From the NCBI GenBank assembly GCA_021463505.1, contig JAJTYR010000005.1, forward strand, positions 1 to 64,000: DNA of 64,000 bases, in the 5' to 3' direction. A program made the translations under genes and the position numbers. Position 1 is the first letter of the stretch. Each line of letters begins with the position of its first letter. Shown here one piece after another: positions 20,052 through 29,965 of this stretch. Source of the DNA: Burkholderiaceae bacterium (GTDB lineage: Bacteria > Pseudomonadota > Gammaproteobacteria > Burkholderiales > Burkholderiaceae_E). Under the pieces are notes generated by a model that made no database searches, was not told where the DNA came from, and saw only the letters and a list, made by a program, of their open reading frames with translations.

Positions 20052-22259
20052 ATGGAACAGCACGCGATGATCGTTCTCGTCGATGCGAACGCCGAATGGC
20101 GTGCGGCCGCCGCCACCGTCCTGCGCGAGTCGGGCTACGAGGTGCATGCCCGCGCATCGCTGGCCGGACTGGCGCATGATGCGCCGCCCGTTCCCGATCT
20201 CCTGATCGTCGACGTGGCGTCGATCGGCGCCGGCGGCGAAGTCCTCGGCACGCTGCCGCGCGAACTGCGCGCGCGGTTCGCCGGCGTTGCGTTGCTGCTG
20301 CTGTCCGACGTCTATGACGAACAGGCGATTGGCGGCGCGCTCGCTGGCGGGGCCGCCGACTTTCTCGTCCGGACGACGCACTGGTCGCTGCTGATCGAGC
20401 GCGTCGGGCGCCTGTGCCGCATGACCCGCGTGCAGTTCGAACTGGCCACCAGTCGTGACCGGCTGGCGAAGGCTCACGCGCTGGCCGGCGTGGGAACGTT
20501 CGATTTCGATCCACGATCGTCGATGCTGCATGGTTCGGCCGGCAGCTTCGCGATCCTCGGCTTCGATGCGATGCGTGCCGCGGTCAGCGCACAGGAGTTC
20601 ATGCGGCTCGTGCCCGCCGAACACCATGAATCGCTGATATGCGCCGTGGATCGGGCCATTCGCGAAGCGGCTCCGGTCGCGCTCGAGTTGCCGCTGACCG
20701 GAGCCGGTGGGCGTCCGATGACGATACGCGTCGCGGCCGAACCGCTGCGCGATGCCGATGGGCGCGTGACGATGCTGCGCGGCGTGATTCGCGACATCAC
20801 CGACCGACAGCGCGCCGAACGCGACATCGAACGGATGCTCAACGCCGATCCGCTCACCGGCCTGCCGAACCGCAATGCCTTTCTGGTGTCGTGCGCGACG
20901 GCGATCGCCGGCGCGCAGCACGGCGTATACGGCGTGGCGGTCGTGGTGCTCGATCTCGATCGCTTCGCGCAGATCAACGAGTCCCTCGGGCAGGTCGCGG
21001 GTGACGAGGCGCTCTGCATCGTCGGCGAGCGCCTGGAGGGCGACCTGGCTGCGCTGTGCGACGGATCTGGCGGGATCGGGGTGACCGGGGCAGCGGCGGG
21101 TGCCGACCCGAGAGGTGGCGCGGTGCTTGCGCGGCTGCCGGGCGATCGCTTCGCGGTACTGCTGCCGCAGGTGCGCGACCCGGCCGAAGTCTCGGCGGTC
21201 GTGCAGGCGCTGCTGCGTGGATTCGGGCGCCCGCTCACGCTGGCCGGGGCCGAGTGCTTCGTGTCGTGTTGCGCCGGCGTGGCGCTGTATCCGCGCGACG
21301 GCGAAGCCGCCGGCGTGTTGCTGGCGCGCGCGGACGCAGCACTCGTCGATGCCAAGCGCCGCGGCAGCCAGTCGGTGGCGTGGTACGTGCGGCCGCTGGA
21401 CGTGCACGGGCGCGCGCGCCTGAAGTTGCTCAACGGATTGCACAAGGCACTGGAGCGCGGCGAACTGTCGCTGCGCTACCAGCCGTGGGTCGACGTGGCC
21501 CGGGGCGCGCTGGGTGGCGTCGAGGCGCTGGCGCGCTGGCAGCATGAAGGTGTTTCGGTTCCGCCGGTGCAGTTCGTCGCACTGGCCGAGCAGAGCGGGT
21601 TGATCGTGCCGATCGGGGAGTGGGCGATCCGCGAGGCGGCCCGGCAGATGCGGGCGTGGCGCGACGCTGGCGTTCACGTGCCGAAGGTGGCGATCAACAT
21701 CTCCACGATCCACTTCGAGCAGCGTTCGCCGGCCAGGACTGCCCGCGAAGCGATCGGCGAGAATCATCTCGAACCCGGCGTGCTGGAGATCGAACTCACC
21801 GAATCCTGCATGGTGCGCGACTTCGACCGCACGCTCCAGGCGCTGCACGAATTGCGCGATCTCGGTGTCGGGCTGTCGCTGGACGACTTCGGGATCGGCT
21901 ATTCGTCGCTCTCGTACCTGACCCGCCTGCCGATCGGCAAGCTCAAGGTCGACCGCAGTTTCGTGCGCATGCTCGGCATGTCGGTCGAGGGCGAGGCCGT
22001 GGTGCGCGCCATCATCGCACTCGGGCGCAGCCTGCGGCTGCAACTGGTCGCCGAAGGCGTCGAGACGATCGCGCAGGCGCGCGCGCTGCTCGACAGCGGC
22101 TGTCACGCGATGCAGGGCTACCTGTTCGCGCGCCCGGTGCGCGCGGCGGAATTGCCCGAGGCGATCAGCCGGATTCCGCAGCGTTGCGGGCTGGTCTCCG
22201 GTCGGGCCGCGCCTGCGTCGCCGGATCACCCCGAACCCGCGTGCGAGGGCAGACCGTGA
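20052..22259 (+). CDS. receiver-like/PAS/degenerate GGDEF/EAL protein (putative c-di-GMP phosphodiesterase)
   Basis: PAS ITDRQRAERDIERMLNADPLTGLPNRNAF; GGDEF site reads LPGDRF; EAL domain GVEALARW ... SLDDFGIGYSSLSYL. Confidence 0.9.
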   Translation: MEQHAMIVLVDANAEWRAAAATVLRESGYEVHARASLAGLAHDAPPVPDLLIVDVASIGAGGEVLGTLPRELRARFAGVALLLLSDVYDEQAIGGALAGGAADFLVRTTHWSLLIERVGRLCRMTRVQFELATSRDRLAKAHALAGVGTFDFDPRSSMLHGSAGSFAILGFDAMRAAVSAQEFMRLVPAEHHESLICAVDRAIREAAPVALELPLTGAGGRPMTIRVAAEPLRDADGRVTMLRGVIRDITDRQRAERDIERMLNADPLTGLPNRNAFLVSCATAIAGAQHGVYGVAVVVLDLDRFAQINESLGQVAGDEALCIVGERLEGDLAALCDGSGGIGVTGAAAGADPRGGAVLARLPGDRFAVLLPQVRDPAEVSAVVQALLRGFGRPLTLAGAECFVSCCAGVALYPRDGEAAGVLLARADAALVDAKRRGSQSVAWYVRPLDVHGRARLKLLNGLHKALERGELSLRYQPWVDVARGALGGVEALARWQHEGVSVPPVQFVALAEQSGLIVPIGEWAIREAARQMRAWRDAGVHVPKVAINISTIHFEQRSPARTAREAIGENHLEPGVLEIELTESCMVRDFDRTLQALHELRDLGVGLSLDDFGIGYSSLSYLTRLPIGKLKVDRSFVRMLGMSVEGEAVVRAIIALGRSLRLQLVAEGVETIAQARALLDSGCHAMQGYLFARPVRAAELPEAISRIPQRCGLVSGRAAPASPDHPEPACEGRP

Positions 22260-23824
22260 TGAATTCCGCGACCACGAAGATTGCGGATCCGTCGTTGGCC
22301 GCGCCCGCGGATCTCGCACGTGCAGCCCTGCGCCACCTGGCCGAGCGGCGCCTGCCGCCGACGCCCGACCAGTACAGCCTCGCGTGGCGCGCCGTCGGCG
22401 GCTCGATTCCGGACGGACGCGGCGGCGCCGACGCCGCCGCCGCGCTTCCGCAGATCGGGCAGGCCATCGCCGAGGTGCTGCGCCAGCTCGAGACGACGCA
22501 CCGCCACTGGACGTCGGCGCGCAAGAAGGAAGCGCTGGGCCGGGTGCTTGCCCTGCACGGTTCGGACCCGCGCAGACTGTCCGAGCGGCTGCAGGCGCTG
22601 GTCGACAGCTGGCGCGAAGCGCCGACGGCGACGACCCTGGAATCCGTGGAACCGGACCCTGTCGCGGATGGTGCGCAGGCGGCCGAGCACGCCGCCGCAC
22701 CGGTTTGCGCCGTGACACCGGGTCACGCCGCGACACCGGTTGACGCTGCCGCACCCGTTGACTTCACCGCGGTACCCGAGGCCGGCGCACGTGTGGCGGC
22801 GCTCGGGCGCGTGCTCGCCGACATGACGGAACTGCTGGTTGCGGTCTGCGACGCCGTACCCCGGATGGTCGAGGAGGAAGCCTGGGTGCGCCGGCAGTTC
22901 GAGAGCATCCGCGCGATGCTGGATCCGGCACGCGGGTTGCCCGACCCCCAGGACCTGGCGCATGCGCGCGAACTGCTCAGGCGCACGGTGGACGAGCACC
23001 AGCGTCTGCTGAAGATGCGGCGCGACTCGCTGCAGATGATGAAGACGATGATCGCGCAGTGCATCGACTGGCTCGGCACGCTCACCGCGTCCAGCGGTCG
23101 CTTCGGCAACCGGCTCGGCAGCTTCGTCGAAGAGATCGAGCGTTCGAGCGACCTGCCTTCGCTGGCCGGCACGGTGCGCCACCTGATCGAGGAAACGCGC
23201 GCGATGTACGTCGAGCTCGAAGGCTCGCGCGAGGACTTCACCCAGGCCGGCGAGCGCGCCCGCCAGCTCGAGGAGGAAGTCAGCCGTCTGGAGACCGAGC
23301 TGAGCAGCGCGAGCGTCCAGGTGAACACCGATCACCTGACCGGATTGCTCAACCGTCGCGGGCTCGAGCGATCGTTCGGGGAACTGGCCGCGCGCTGCCG
23401 CGCCGATGGCCGGCCCCTGTCGTTCGCGATGATCGACGTCGACGACTTCAAGCGTCTGAACGACGTCCTGGGTCACCAGGCGGGCGACGATGCGTTGCGC
23501 CACCTCGCCAGGGTCACGCGCTCGCGGCTGCGCCCCGAGGATCTGAGCGCACGCTACGGTGGCGAGGAATTCGTCGTCGTGCTGCCCGGTGTGATCGAGG
23601 AGCAGGCCGCCGAAGCGGTGCACCGGATCCAGCGCGCGCTCACCACCGACGTCTTCACGTACGACGGGCAGTGGGTGGCGATCACCTTTTCGGCCGGCGT
23701 GGCGCAGGTCCAGGGTGCCGGCACGCTGGAGGAAGTGGCTGCCCGGGCCGATCAGGCGATGTACGAGGCCAAGCGCACCGGCAAGAACCGCGTGTGCATC
23801 GCCTCGCACGTGCCGGGGAAGTAG
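22259..23824 (+). CDS. diguanylate cyclase (GGDEF domain, GGEEF active site)
   Basis: NTDHLTGLLNRRGLERSF ... ARYGGEEFVVVLPG; long N-terminal helical region. Confidence 0.92.
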   Translation: MNSATTKIADPSLAAPADLARAALRHLAERRLPPTPDQYSLAWRAVGGSIPDGRGGADAAAALPQIGQAIAEVLRQLETTHRHWTSARKKEALGRVLALHGSDPRRLSERLQALVDSWREAPTATTLESVEPDPVADGAQAAEHAAAPVCAVTPGHAATPVDAAAPVDFTAVPEAGARVAALGRVLADMTELLVAVCDAVPRMVEEEAWVRRQFESIRAMLDPARGLPDPQDLAHARELLRRTVDEHQRLLKMRRDSLQMMKTMIAQCIDWLGTLTASSGRFGNRLGSFVEEIERSSDLPSLAGTVRHLIEETRAMYVELEGSREDFTQAGERARQLEEEVSRLETELSSASVQVNTDHLTGLLNRRGLERSFGELAARCRADGRPLSFAMIDVDDFKRLNDVLGHQAGDDALRHLARVTRSRLRPEDLSARYGGEEFVVVLPGVIEEQAAEAVHRIQRALTTDVFTYDGQWVAITFSAGVAQVQGAGTLEEVAARADQAMYEAKRTGKNRVCIASHVPGK

Positions 23825-23833
23825 CCGGCAGGT

Positions 23834-24466
23834 CTACTCGATCAGGCGGTGCCTGAGCGCGTACGAGGCCAGCTCCGCGTTGCTCGAGACGCCCAGCTTT
23901 TCCAGGACGCGGGCGCGATAGACGCTCACGGTCTTCGGGGACAGCGTCAGTGCTTCGGCGATCTCGGACAGGCGCCGGCCTGCCGCGATCATCAGCAGCG
24001 TCTGCATCTCGCGTTCCGAGAGCTGGTCGTGCGGCTCGCCGCCGCTCCTGCCAGTGACGTTGTCGAGCAGCAGATGGGCGATCTCGGGCGTCAGATACTT
24101 GCGTCCGCCCGCCACGGCGCGCACCGCCTCGACGATCTGCTGCGGCTCTGCCGACTTGTTCAGGTAGGCCATCGCGCCCGCGCGCAGTGCCCGGATGCCG
24201 TACTGGTCTTCGGGATGCTGCGACAGCACCACCACACCGATCGTGCTGCCTTCTGCGGCGAGCGACGCGAGCACATCCATGCCGCTGCGCCCCGGCAGGT
24301 TCAGGTCGAGCAGCATCACGTCGCAGCTCACCTTGCGCAACAGCGCGCGCAGGCCCGCGTAGTCGCCGGCTTCGCCCGTCACCTCGATGCCGTGCGCGTC
24401 GCCCAGAGTCTCGCGCAGACCCCTGCGGATCAACGCGTGATCGTCGACGAGCACGACACGGATCAT
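23834..24466 (-). CDS. NarL/FixJ-family response regulator (REC + LuxR HTH)
   Basis: MIRVVLVDDHALIRRGL ... VMLLDLNLPGRSG ... LSEREMQTLLMIAAGRRLSEIAEALTLSPKTVSVYRARVLEKLGV. Confidence 0.95.
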   Translation of the reverse strand: MIRVVLVDDHALIRRGLRETLGDAHGIEVTGEAGDYAGLRALLRKVSCDVMLLDLNLPGRSGMDVLASLAAEGSTIGVVVLSQHPEDQYGIRALRAGAMAYLNKSAEPQQIVEAVRAVAGGRKYLTPEIAHLLLDNVTGRSGGEPHDQLSEREMQTLLMIAAGRRLSEIAEALTLSPKTVSVYRARVLEKLGVSSNAELASYALRHRLIE

Positions 24467-25581
24467 CGGCAGCCTCCCTCGGCAGCGTCGGCGGTGTCCG
24501 GGATCGGCAGCGACAGCAGGACGCAGGTGCCGCGTTGCCCGGGCGAGACGTCGATCCAGCCACCGGCCCGGGCCGCACGCTCGGACAGGCCGCGCAGGCC
24601 GAACGAGGACGGCTTCTGCAGGTCGCCTGCGCCCAGGCCGACGCCGTTGTCGGCGATCTCGAGCGACAGTTGCCCGTCGCCGGCGACCAGTCCGACCCGC
24701 AGCGCCGTCGCGTGCGCGTGCTTGGAGACATTGGTCAGCGCTTCCTGGAGCGTGCGATAGACGGTCATTGCCGCGGTGGTGTCGAGCGCGAGGCGCTCGA
24801 CGTTGCACGAGAAGTCCACCGGGATGGCAGTGCGCCGGCGGAACTCCTCGACCTGCCAGTGCAGCGCGGCCACCAGACCGGCGTCGAGGACCGGCGGGTG
24901 CAGGTCGTGCTGGATGCGCTGCGCCGCCTGCATCGCCTGGGTGAGCGTCTGCCTGGCGTGTCGCGCGCGCTCCGCGCTGCGGGGGTCGCCGTTGCGTTCG
25001 ATCCACGAGAGATCGAAGCGCAGGGCGGTCAACAGCCCGCCGACGTCGTCGTGGATCTCGCGCGCGATCGCGGCGCGTTCGTCCTCGACCACGTTGTCCA
25101 GGTGTGCGAGCAGCTCGCGCAACTGCTGCTGCGATTCCCCGAGCGAGCGCTCCGCCTCGAGCCGCTCGCGCCGCGCCTCGCGGGCGGCAAGCGCGTTCAA
25201 CAGCGCCTGCCCGAGCCGCGCCAGGCGCCCCTTCATCAGGTAGTCGTCAGCGCCGTTGCGCATCGCGGCGACGGCGGTCTCCTCGCCGATCAGGCCGGAG
25301 ACGATGATGAACGGCAGGTCCGGGGCGCTTGCACGCACGACCCCGAGGGCCTCGCTGCTCGAGAAACGCGGCAGGTGGTGGTCGGAGATCACCGCGTCCC
25401 AGGCCTGCTGCGCGAGCGCCTCGACCAGTTCGGCGCGCTCTTCCACGCGCCGGGCGACGACGTCGAACGGCTCGCGCGACAGCGTTGCCAGCAGCAGTTC
25501 GTAGTCGAGCTGGGAATCCTCGATCACGAGCAGGCGAAGCCTGTGGGGAGCCGGCAGCGGCTCGACGGAAGTGGCAGTCAC
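24463..25581 (-). CDS. REC-HisKA_3 (NarX/DesK-type) sensor kinase without transmembrane region
   Basis: N-terminal REC with AVISDHHLP; AIAREIHDDVGGLLTALRFDL; HATPase ADNGVGL, FGLRGLSERA. Confidence 0.92.
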   Translation of the reverse strand: MTATSVEPLPAPHRLRLLVIEDSQLDYELLLATLSREPFDVVARRVEERAELVEALAQQAWDAVISDHHLPRFSSSEALGVVRASAPDLPFIIVSGLIGEETAVAAMRNGADDYLMKGRLARLGQALLNALAAREARRERLEAERSLGESQQQLRELLAHLDNVVEDERAAIAREIHDDVGGLLTALRFDLSWIERNGDPRSAERARHARQTLTQAMQAAQRIQHDLHPPVLDAGLVAALHWQVEEFRRRTAIPVDFSCNVERLALDTTAAMTVYRTLQEALTNVSKHAHATALRVGLVAGDGQLSLEIADNGVGLGAGDLQKPSSFGLRGLSERAARAGGWIDVSPGQRGTCVLLSLPIPDTADAAEGGCR

Positions 25582-25670
25582 TCTGGCGGGCGCCGGTTTC
25601 GAAAACTGCCGGATTGTACGGCGTCCCGGCGTGCGGCGGCGATCCGGCCCGTGGCGGCGCTGTCCGGTTC

Positions 25671-26432
25671 CTACATTCTCAGTGCCGAGAGCACCTGTTC
25701 GAACATCGATTCGAGCGGCGCCTGCAGCAGCGGCAGGCCCAGCGCGAGCAGGACCAGTCCCGCCCCGATCGTGACCGGAAATCCGATGGCGAAGATGTTC
25801 AGTTGGGGAGCGATGCGCGAGATGACGCCCAGCGCGAGGTTCGCGAACAGCAGCAGTGCCATGAACGGCAGCGCGATCGTGAGTCCGAGTCCGAACAGTG
25901 CACCACCGAGGCTGACCGGATCGACGCGCGCCAGCCAGCCGGACAGCGCAGTGGCCCGCGGGATCAGCTCGAAACTGTGCACCGCCGCCACCACCAGCAG
26001 CAACGGACCGTGGAAGGCGACGAACGCCGCCAGCGACAAGGTGTTCATCAACCGGCTCACGGCGTTGAGCTGGCCGCTGTCGGGGTCGAAGAAACCGGCG
26101 AACGACAGACCCATCTGCAGGCCGATGGCTTCGCCGGCGACCTCGACCGCGGCGAGGATGGCGCGTGCGACGAAGCCCATCGCGAAGCCGATCAGCGCCT
26201 CGCTGGCCACCGCCAGCCAGCCCGACGCAGCGGCGAGGTCGGCAGCGGGGCCGGGTGGTATCAGCGGCGCGACCAGCGCGGCCAGCAGCAACGACACGCC
26301 CACCCGCACGCGCACCGGCATGGCACGCTGCGACAGGATCGGCGCGCTGGTGAACAGCCCGAGAATGCGGAAGAACGGCAGCAGGAACGCGCTCAGCCAG
26401 GCGAGCAGCTGGCTCTCGCCGACCCCGATCAC
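25671..26432 (-). CDS. fliR: flagellar biosynthetic protein FliR
   Basis: FliR-like TM protein at end of fliLMNOPQR operon; GTG start inferred. Confidence 0.93.
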   Translation of the reverse strand: MIGVGESQLLAWLSAFLLPFFRILGLFTSAPILSQRAMPVRVRVGVSLLLAALVAPLIPPGPAADLAAASGWLAVASEALIGFAMGFVARAILAAVEVAGEAIGLQMGLSFAGFFDPDSGQLNAVSRLMNTLSLAAFVAFHGPLLLVVAAVHSFELIPRATALSGWLARVDPVSLGGALFGLGLTIALPFMALLLFANLALGVISRIAPQLNIFAIGFPVTIGAGLVLLALGLPLLQAPLESMFEQVLSALRM

Positions 26433-26713
26433 GGCAGTGCGTTGCCGCTGATCGCGGCGGGAATCCCCGCGAGCACGCGCTGCAGGTAGTCGACCAGCAG
26501 TGACAGCATCCACGGTCCGGCGAGCATCAGTGTCACCGCGATGGCCACCAGCTTGGGCAGGAACGACAGTGTCGCTTCGTTGATCTGCGTGAGCGCCTGC
26601 AGCACGCTCACCACGAGCCCCACCGCGAGCGCGGCCAGCAGCACCGGCGCCGCGACCGCCAGCAACACCTCCAGACCCTGGCGGCCGAACGTCAGTACGG
26701 CGTCGGGGCCCAT
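26429..26713 (-). CDS. fliQ: flagellar biosynthetic protein FliQ
   Basis: GLVVSVLQALTQINEATLSFLPKLVAI. Confidence 0.95.
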   Translation of the reverse strand: MGPDAVLTFGRQGLEVLLAVAAPVLLAALAVGLVVSVLQALTQINEATLSFLPKLVAIAVTLMLAGPWMLSLLVDYLQRVLAGIPAAISGNALP

Positions 26714-26717
26714 GGGT

Positions 26718-27500
26718 CTACCCGAAGCTCGCCACCAGCGAGCCGGTCAGCAGGTTCCAGCCGTCGGCCAGCACGAACAGGATCAGCTTGAACGGAAGCG
26801 CCACCAGCACCGGCGAGAGCATCATCATCCCCATCGACATCAGCACGCTGGCGACGATCAGATCGATCAGCAGGAACGGAACGAAGACCATGAAGCCGAT
26901 CTGGAACGCGGTTTCGAGCTCGCTGATCACGAAGGCGGGAATCAGCACGCGCATCGGTACCTCCTCGGCCGAGGCCGGCTCGACGCGTGCGATGCGGCTG
27001 AAAAGCGCCACGTCGCGCTCGCGGGTCTGCTTCTGCATGAACTCGCGCAGCGGCTGGCTGCCTTTCTCGATGGCCTGCTCGAAGCCGATGCGCTGTTCCG
27101 AATAGGGCTTGTAGGCGTCCTCGTAGATGCGGTCCAGCGTCGGTCCCATCACGAAGAACGTGAGGAACAGCGCCATGCCGAGGATCACCTGGTTGGGCGG
27201 ACTCGCCTGCAGCCCGAGCGCCTGGCGCACCAGCGACAGCACGATGACGATGCGCGTGAAACTGGTCATCAGCAGCAGGACCGCCGGCAGGAACGAGAGA
27301 GCCGAGAAGACCAGCAATGTCTGCACCGGCACGGAATAGGTGGTGCCGGCAGGCCCGCTGCTGGCGTTCAGCGTGAGCATCCCCTGGGCCTGCAGGGCGG
27401 CCGGCGCGAGCAGCGCGGCCATGCCGATCGCCGCGCCGACGAGTCGCGTGGCGCGTTGGCGCGCCGCGGTGCCAATCGACGGTTCAGGCGCTGCGCGCAT
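26718..27500 (-). CDS. fliP: flagellar biosynthetic protein FliP
   Basis: SFTRIVIVLSLVRQALGLQASPPNQVILGMALFLTFFVMGP. Confidence 0.97.
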   Translation of the reverse strand: MRAAPEPSIGTAARQRATRLVGAAIGMAALLAPAALQAQGMLTLNASSGPAGTTYSVPVQTLLVFSALSFLPAVLLLMTSFTRIVIVLSLVRQALGLQASPPNQVILGMALFLTFFVMGPTLDRIYEDAYKPYSEQRIGFEQAIEKGSQPLREFMQKQTRERDVALFSRIARVEPASAEEVPMRVLIPAFVISELETAFQIGFMVFVPFLLIDLIVASVLMSMGMMMLSPVLVALPFKLILFVLADGWNLLTGSLVASFG

Positions 27501-27831
27501 GGCGGCGGGCGAGGTTGCGCAGCAGATCGGGGAATCCTCCCGGTGTCGCGGCGACGGCGTCTTCGCCGGTGCCGGGCGCGGCGTCCAGTTCGGTGAGCAG
27601 CGTGATGGCCTGCGGCGTGATGCCGACTACCAGCCACTTGCGTTCCGCGCGCACCAGGGCAATGCGCTCGCGCGCGCCCACGGTGACCGCCGCCGCGACG
27701 GCCAGGCTGGCATTGCCCCGGGCGGCGGCCCACTGGCCGCGACGCAGCAGCCACGCGGTGGCGGGAATCGCAGCGAGCACCAGCACGAACACCAGCAGGG
27801 ACGGCCACGCGGAGGGCATCGCAGTGCTCAC
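27484..27831 (-). CDS. fliO: flagellar biosynthetic protein FliO
   Basis: single-TM protein with VGARERIALVRAERKWLVVGITPQAITLL. Confidence 0.88.
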   Translation of the reverse strand: MSTAMPSAWPSLLVFVLVLAAIPATAWLLRRGQWAAARGNASLAVAAAVTVGARERIALVRAERKWLVVGITPQAITLLTELDAAPGTGEDAVAATPGGFPDLLRNLARRHARSA

Positions 27832-28211
27832 GCGCGGTTGAGCCGGCGCATGCGCTCGGACGGCGTGACGATGTCGATCAGACGCACGCCGAACCTGTCG
27901 TTGACGACGACGACCTCCCCCTGCGCGATCAGGCAGCCATTGACCAGCACGTCCATCGGCTCGCCGGCCATCGCGTCGAGTTCGATCACCGAGCCCTGCG
28001 CGAGCTGCAGGATGTGCCGGATCGGAATGCGTGTGCGCCCGAGTTCCACCGACAGCTGCACCGGGATGTCCAGGATCATGTCGATGTCGTGGTGGCCGTC
28101 CTTGCCGGCGCCGGAGAGCTTCGGGAACAGCTCTGCCGCGGCCAGCCCGGCCGGTGCCGGGATCTCTTCGGCGATCGCCTGGACGACGTTGTCGGTATCA
28201 TCGCTCGCCAT
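27828..28211 (-). CDS. fliN: flagellar motor switch protein FliN
   Basis: DIPVQLSVELGRTRIPIRHILQLAQGSVIELD. Confidence 0.96.
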   Translation of the reverse strand: MASDDTDNVVQAIAEEIPAPAGLAAAELFPKLSGAGKDGHHDIDMILDIPVQLSVELGRTRIPIRHILQLAQGSVIELDAMAGEPMDVLVNGCLIAQGEVVVVNDRFGVRLIDIVTPSERMRRLNRA

Positions 28212-29214
28212 GGGGAGCTCCGTTGGGGTTGTCGGGGTGAACGGTCAGGAAGGACTGGACCTTGATCGCGTAGCGTCCGTTCGAGATGCCGTAGCGGCAC
28301 GACAGCACCGGGACGCCGTCGACCGTCGCCTGCAGTGTCTGGTCGAGGTCGAGCTCGACGAAGTCGCCAACCTTCAGGGCCATCAGGTCGGCCATCGTGG
28401 CGCGTGCATGCCCGAGTTCGGCCACCACCTCGACCTCGGCGGCTTCGAGCTGTCGCGATAGCCTGGCGATCCAGCGACGGTCGGGCGCGCGCGTGTCGCC
28501 GGGCTGCGTGGAGTACAGCGTCTGGCGGATCGGCTCGAGCACCGCGTGCGGGATGCACAGGTGCAGCGCGCCGCCCCCGTGGCCGATCTCGATGTCGAAC
28601 CGCGTCGACACCACCAGGTCGCCAGCGGCCGCGATGCCGATGAACCGCGGATGCGACTCCGATCTCACATGCTCGAGCACGAGTGGGTACGTTCCCGCCC
28701 AGGCCTTTTGCCAGGCCTCGCAGGCGAGCTCGACGATGCGCTGGCCGATGTGCAGCTCGGCGGTCGAGAATTCGCGTTCCTCGAGCCATGGTGCAGCGCG
28801 GCCCGCGCCGCCGAACAGCGCGTCGACGACGCCGCCGACCAGCTGCGGTTCGCACACCAGCAGCGCGTGCCCGCGCAGCGGCTCGAGTTGCATCAGGTTG
28901 AAGTGCGCCGGCGCGGCGATTTCGTGCATCGTCTCGGCGTACTGCCGGATGCGTGCCGGCGAGGCACTCACGAGCGGTTTGCGACCTGCAAAGCCGGTCA
29001 GCGCAGTCGCGAGGTGGCGCGCAAAGCGCTCGTGCGCCAGTTCCAGCACCGGCATGTGGGGACGCACCAGCTGCTCGCGGCGCCCGGGGTCGAACGTCCG
29101 CACCGTATCGTCGAGGCGCGCGCCTGCGTCGTCGTGCGCGGCACCCGGGCCGGCATCGATTGCGCCGTCGAGCAGCGCGTCGACTTCGTCCTGGGAGAGA
29201 AAGGCTTCGGTCAT
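28198..29214 (-). CDS. fliM: flagellar motor switch protein FliM
   Basis: FLSQDEVDALLDG ... C-terminal SpoA domain. Confidence 0.96.
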   Translation of the reverse strand: MTEAFLSQDEVDALLDGAIDAGPGAAHDDAGARLDDTVRTFDPGRREQLVRPHMPVLELAHERFARHLATALTGFAGRKPLVSASPARIRQYAETMHEIAAPAHFNLMQLEPLRGHALLVCEPQLVGGVVDALFGGAGRAAPWLEEREFSTAELHIGQRIVELACEAWQKAWAGTYPLVLEHVRSESHPRFIGIAAAGDLVVSTRFDIEIGHGGGALHLCIPHAVLEPIRQTLYSTQPGDTRAPDRRWIARLSRQLEAAEVEVVAELGHARATMADLMALKVGDFVELDLDQTLQATVDGVPVLSCRYGISNGRYAIKVQSFLTVHPDNPNGAPHGER

Positions 29215-29248
29215 GATGTCTGTGCGCGTACGGGCCGTGGCGGCGCTG

Positions 29249-29812
29249 TCACTGGATGATGAACTGCGAGAAGTGCACGGCGGCCAGCGGGCTCATGGCG
29301 GCGGCGGGACCGCCCCGCGTCGGCGCGGTGTCGGCGGTCATTGCCGGGGCCGCATTCACGTGGGCCGTGGGTGTCTGCCAGCCCAGCTCGTGTGCGGTGA
29401 GCACGAGGATCCTCTGGGCGAGCTGTTCCTTGCCGGCGAACGTCAGCAACTGCTTCGATTCGAGCGACGACAACTGCATCAGGATCGCATTGCGGATCGC
29501 CGGCATGCGCGCCTTGATCGACTGTTCGGCCGCGGTGTCGGCGACCTCCAGCGTGACTGCGATCTGGGCGAGACGTTCGCCGCCTTCATCGGCCAGGTTC
29601 ACGGTGAACTGCTCGAGCGGCACGAACACCGTATTCGTTCGGGCGCGCGGCGCCTCGGCCGACGTCGCAGCCGGCGCCGCGTCCAGCTGTCCGAGGAAGA
29701 ACCAGCCCACCGCTCCTGCGCCGGCGCAGGTCAGCAGCGCGGCGACGACCAGGGTCCGCTTGCCGGAGGGTTTCCTGGGTGGGGCATCCTGGGAGTGGTC
29801 AACGTCCGGCAT
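29249..29812 (-). CDS. fliL: flagellar basal body protein FliL
   Basis: single TM, VFVPLEQFTVNLADEGGERLAQIAVTLEV. Confidence 0.93.
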   Translation of the reverse strand: MPDVDHSQDAPPRKPSGKRTLVVAALLTCAGAGAVGWFFLGQLDAAPAATSAEAPRARTNTVFVPLEQFTVNLADEGGERLAQIAVTLEVADTAAEQSIKARMPAIRNAILMQLSSLESKQLLTFAGKEQLAQRILVLTAHELGWQTPTAHVNAAPAMTADTAPTRGGPAAAMSPLAAVHFSQFIIQ

Positions 29813-29863
29813 TGCAATTCCTGTGTGGGGTGAGCGCTCGAGCCGAAGCGGCCTCCATGAAAA

Positions 29864-29928
29864 CGATTGTCGACGGCGTGACCGCCTGCTGATCGGCGGA
29901 AAAGCGCTGTCCGGGACCCGTTGTTCGC
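29864..29928 (-). promoter_or_regulatory. putative FlhD4C2-dependent class II promoter for fliL operon
   Basis: minus strand: CGTTGTTC-like/CGCTTTTCCGCCGATC box, then GTCGACAATCG 35 nt downstream. Confidence 0.55.
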
Positions 29929-29965
29929 CTGCCCAGGCGCGCCACGCCCGGGTGCGCGTGGCGTG

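Noticed and set aside
19860-22754. 964-aa minus-strand ORF antisense to the GGDEF-EAL gene
   Set aside because: Shadow ORF of a clear PAS/GGDEF/EAL gene; Arg/His/Gln-rich translation without domains.
22690-22765. Imperfect repeats (HAAAPVCAVTPGHAATPVDAAAPVD) in the diguanylate cyclase gene
   Set aside because: Looks like an ordinary Ala/Pro linker; no evidence of function beyond that.
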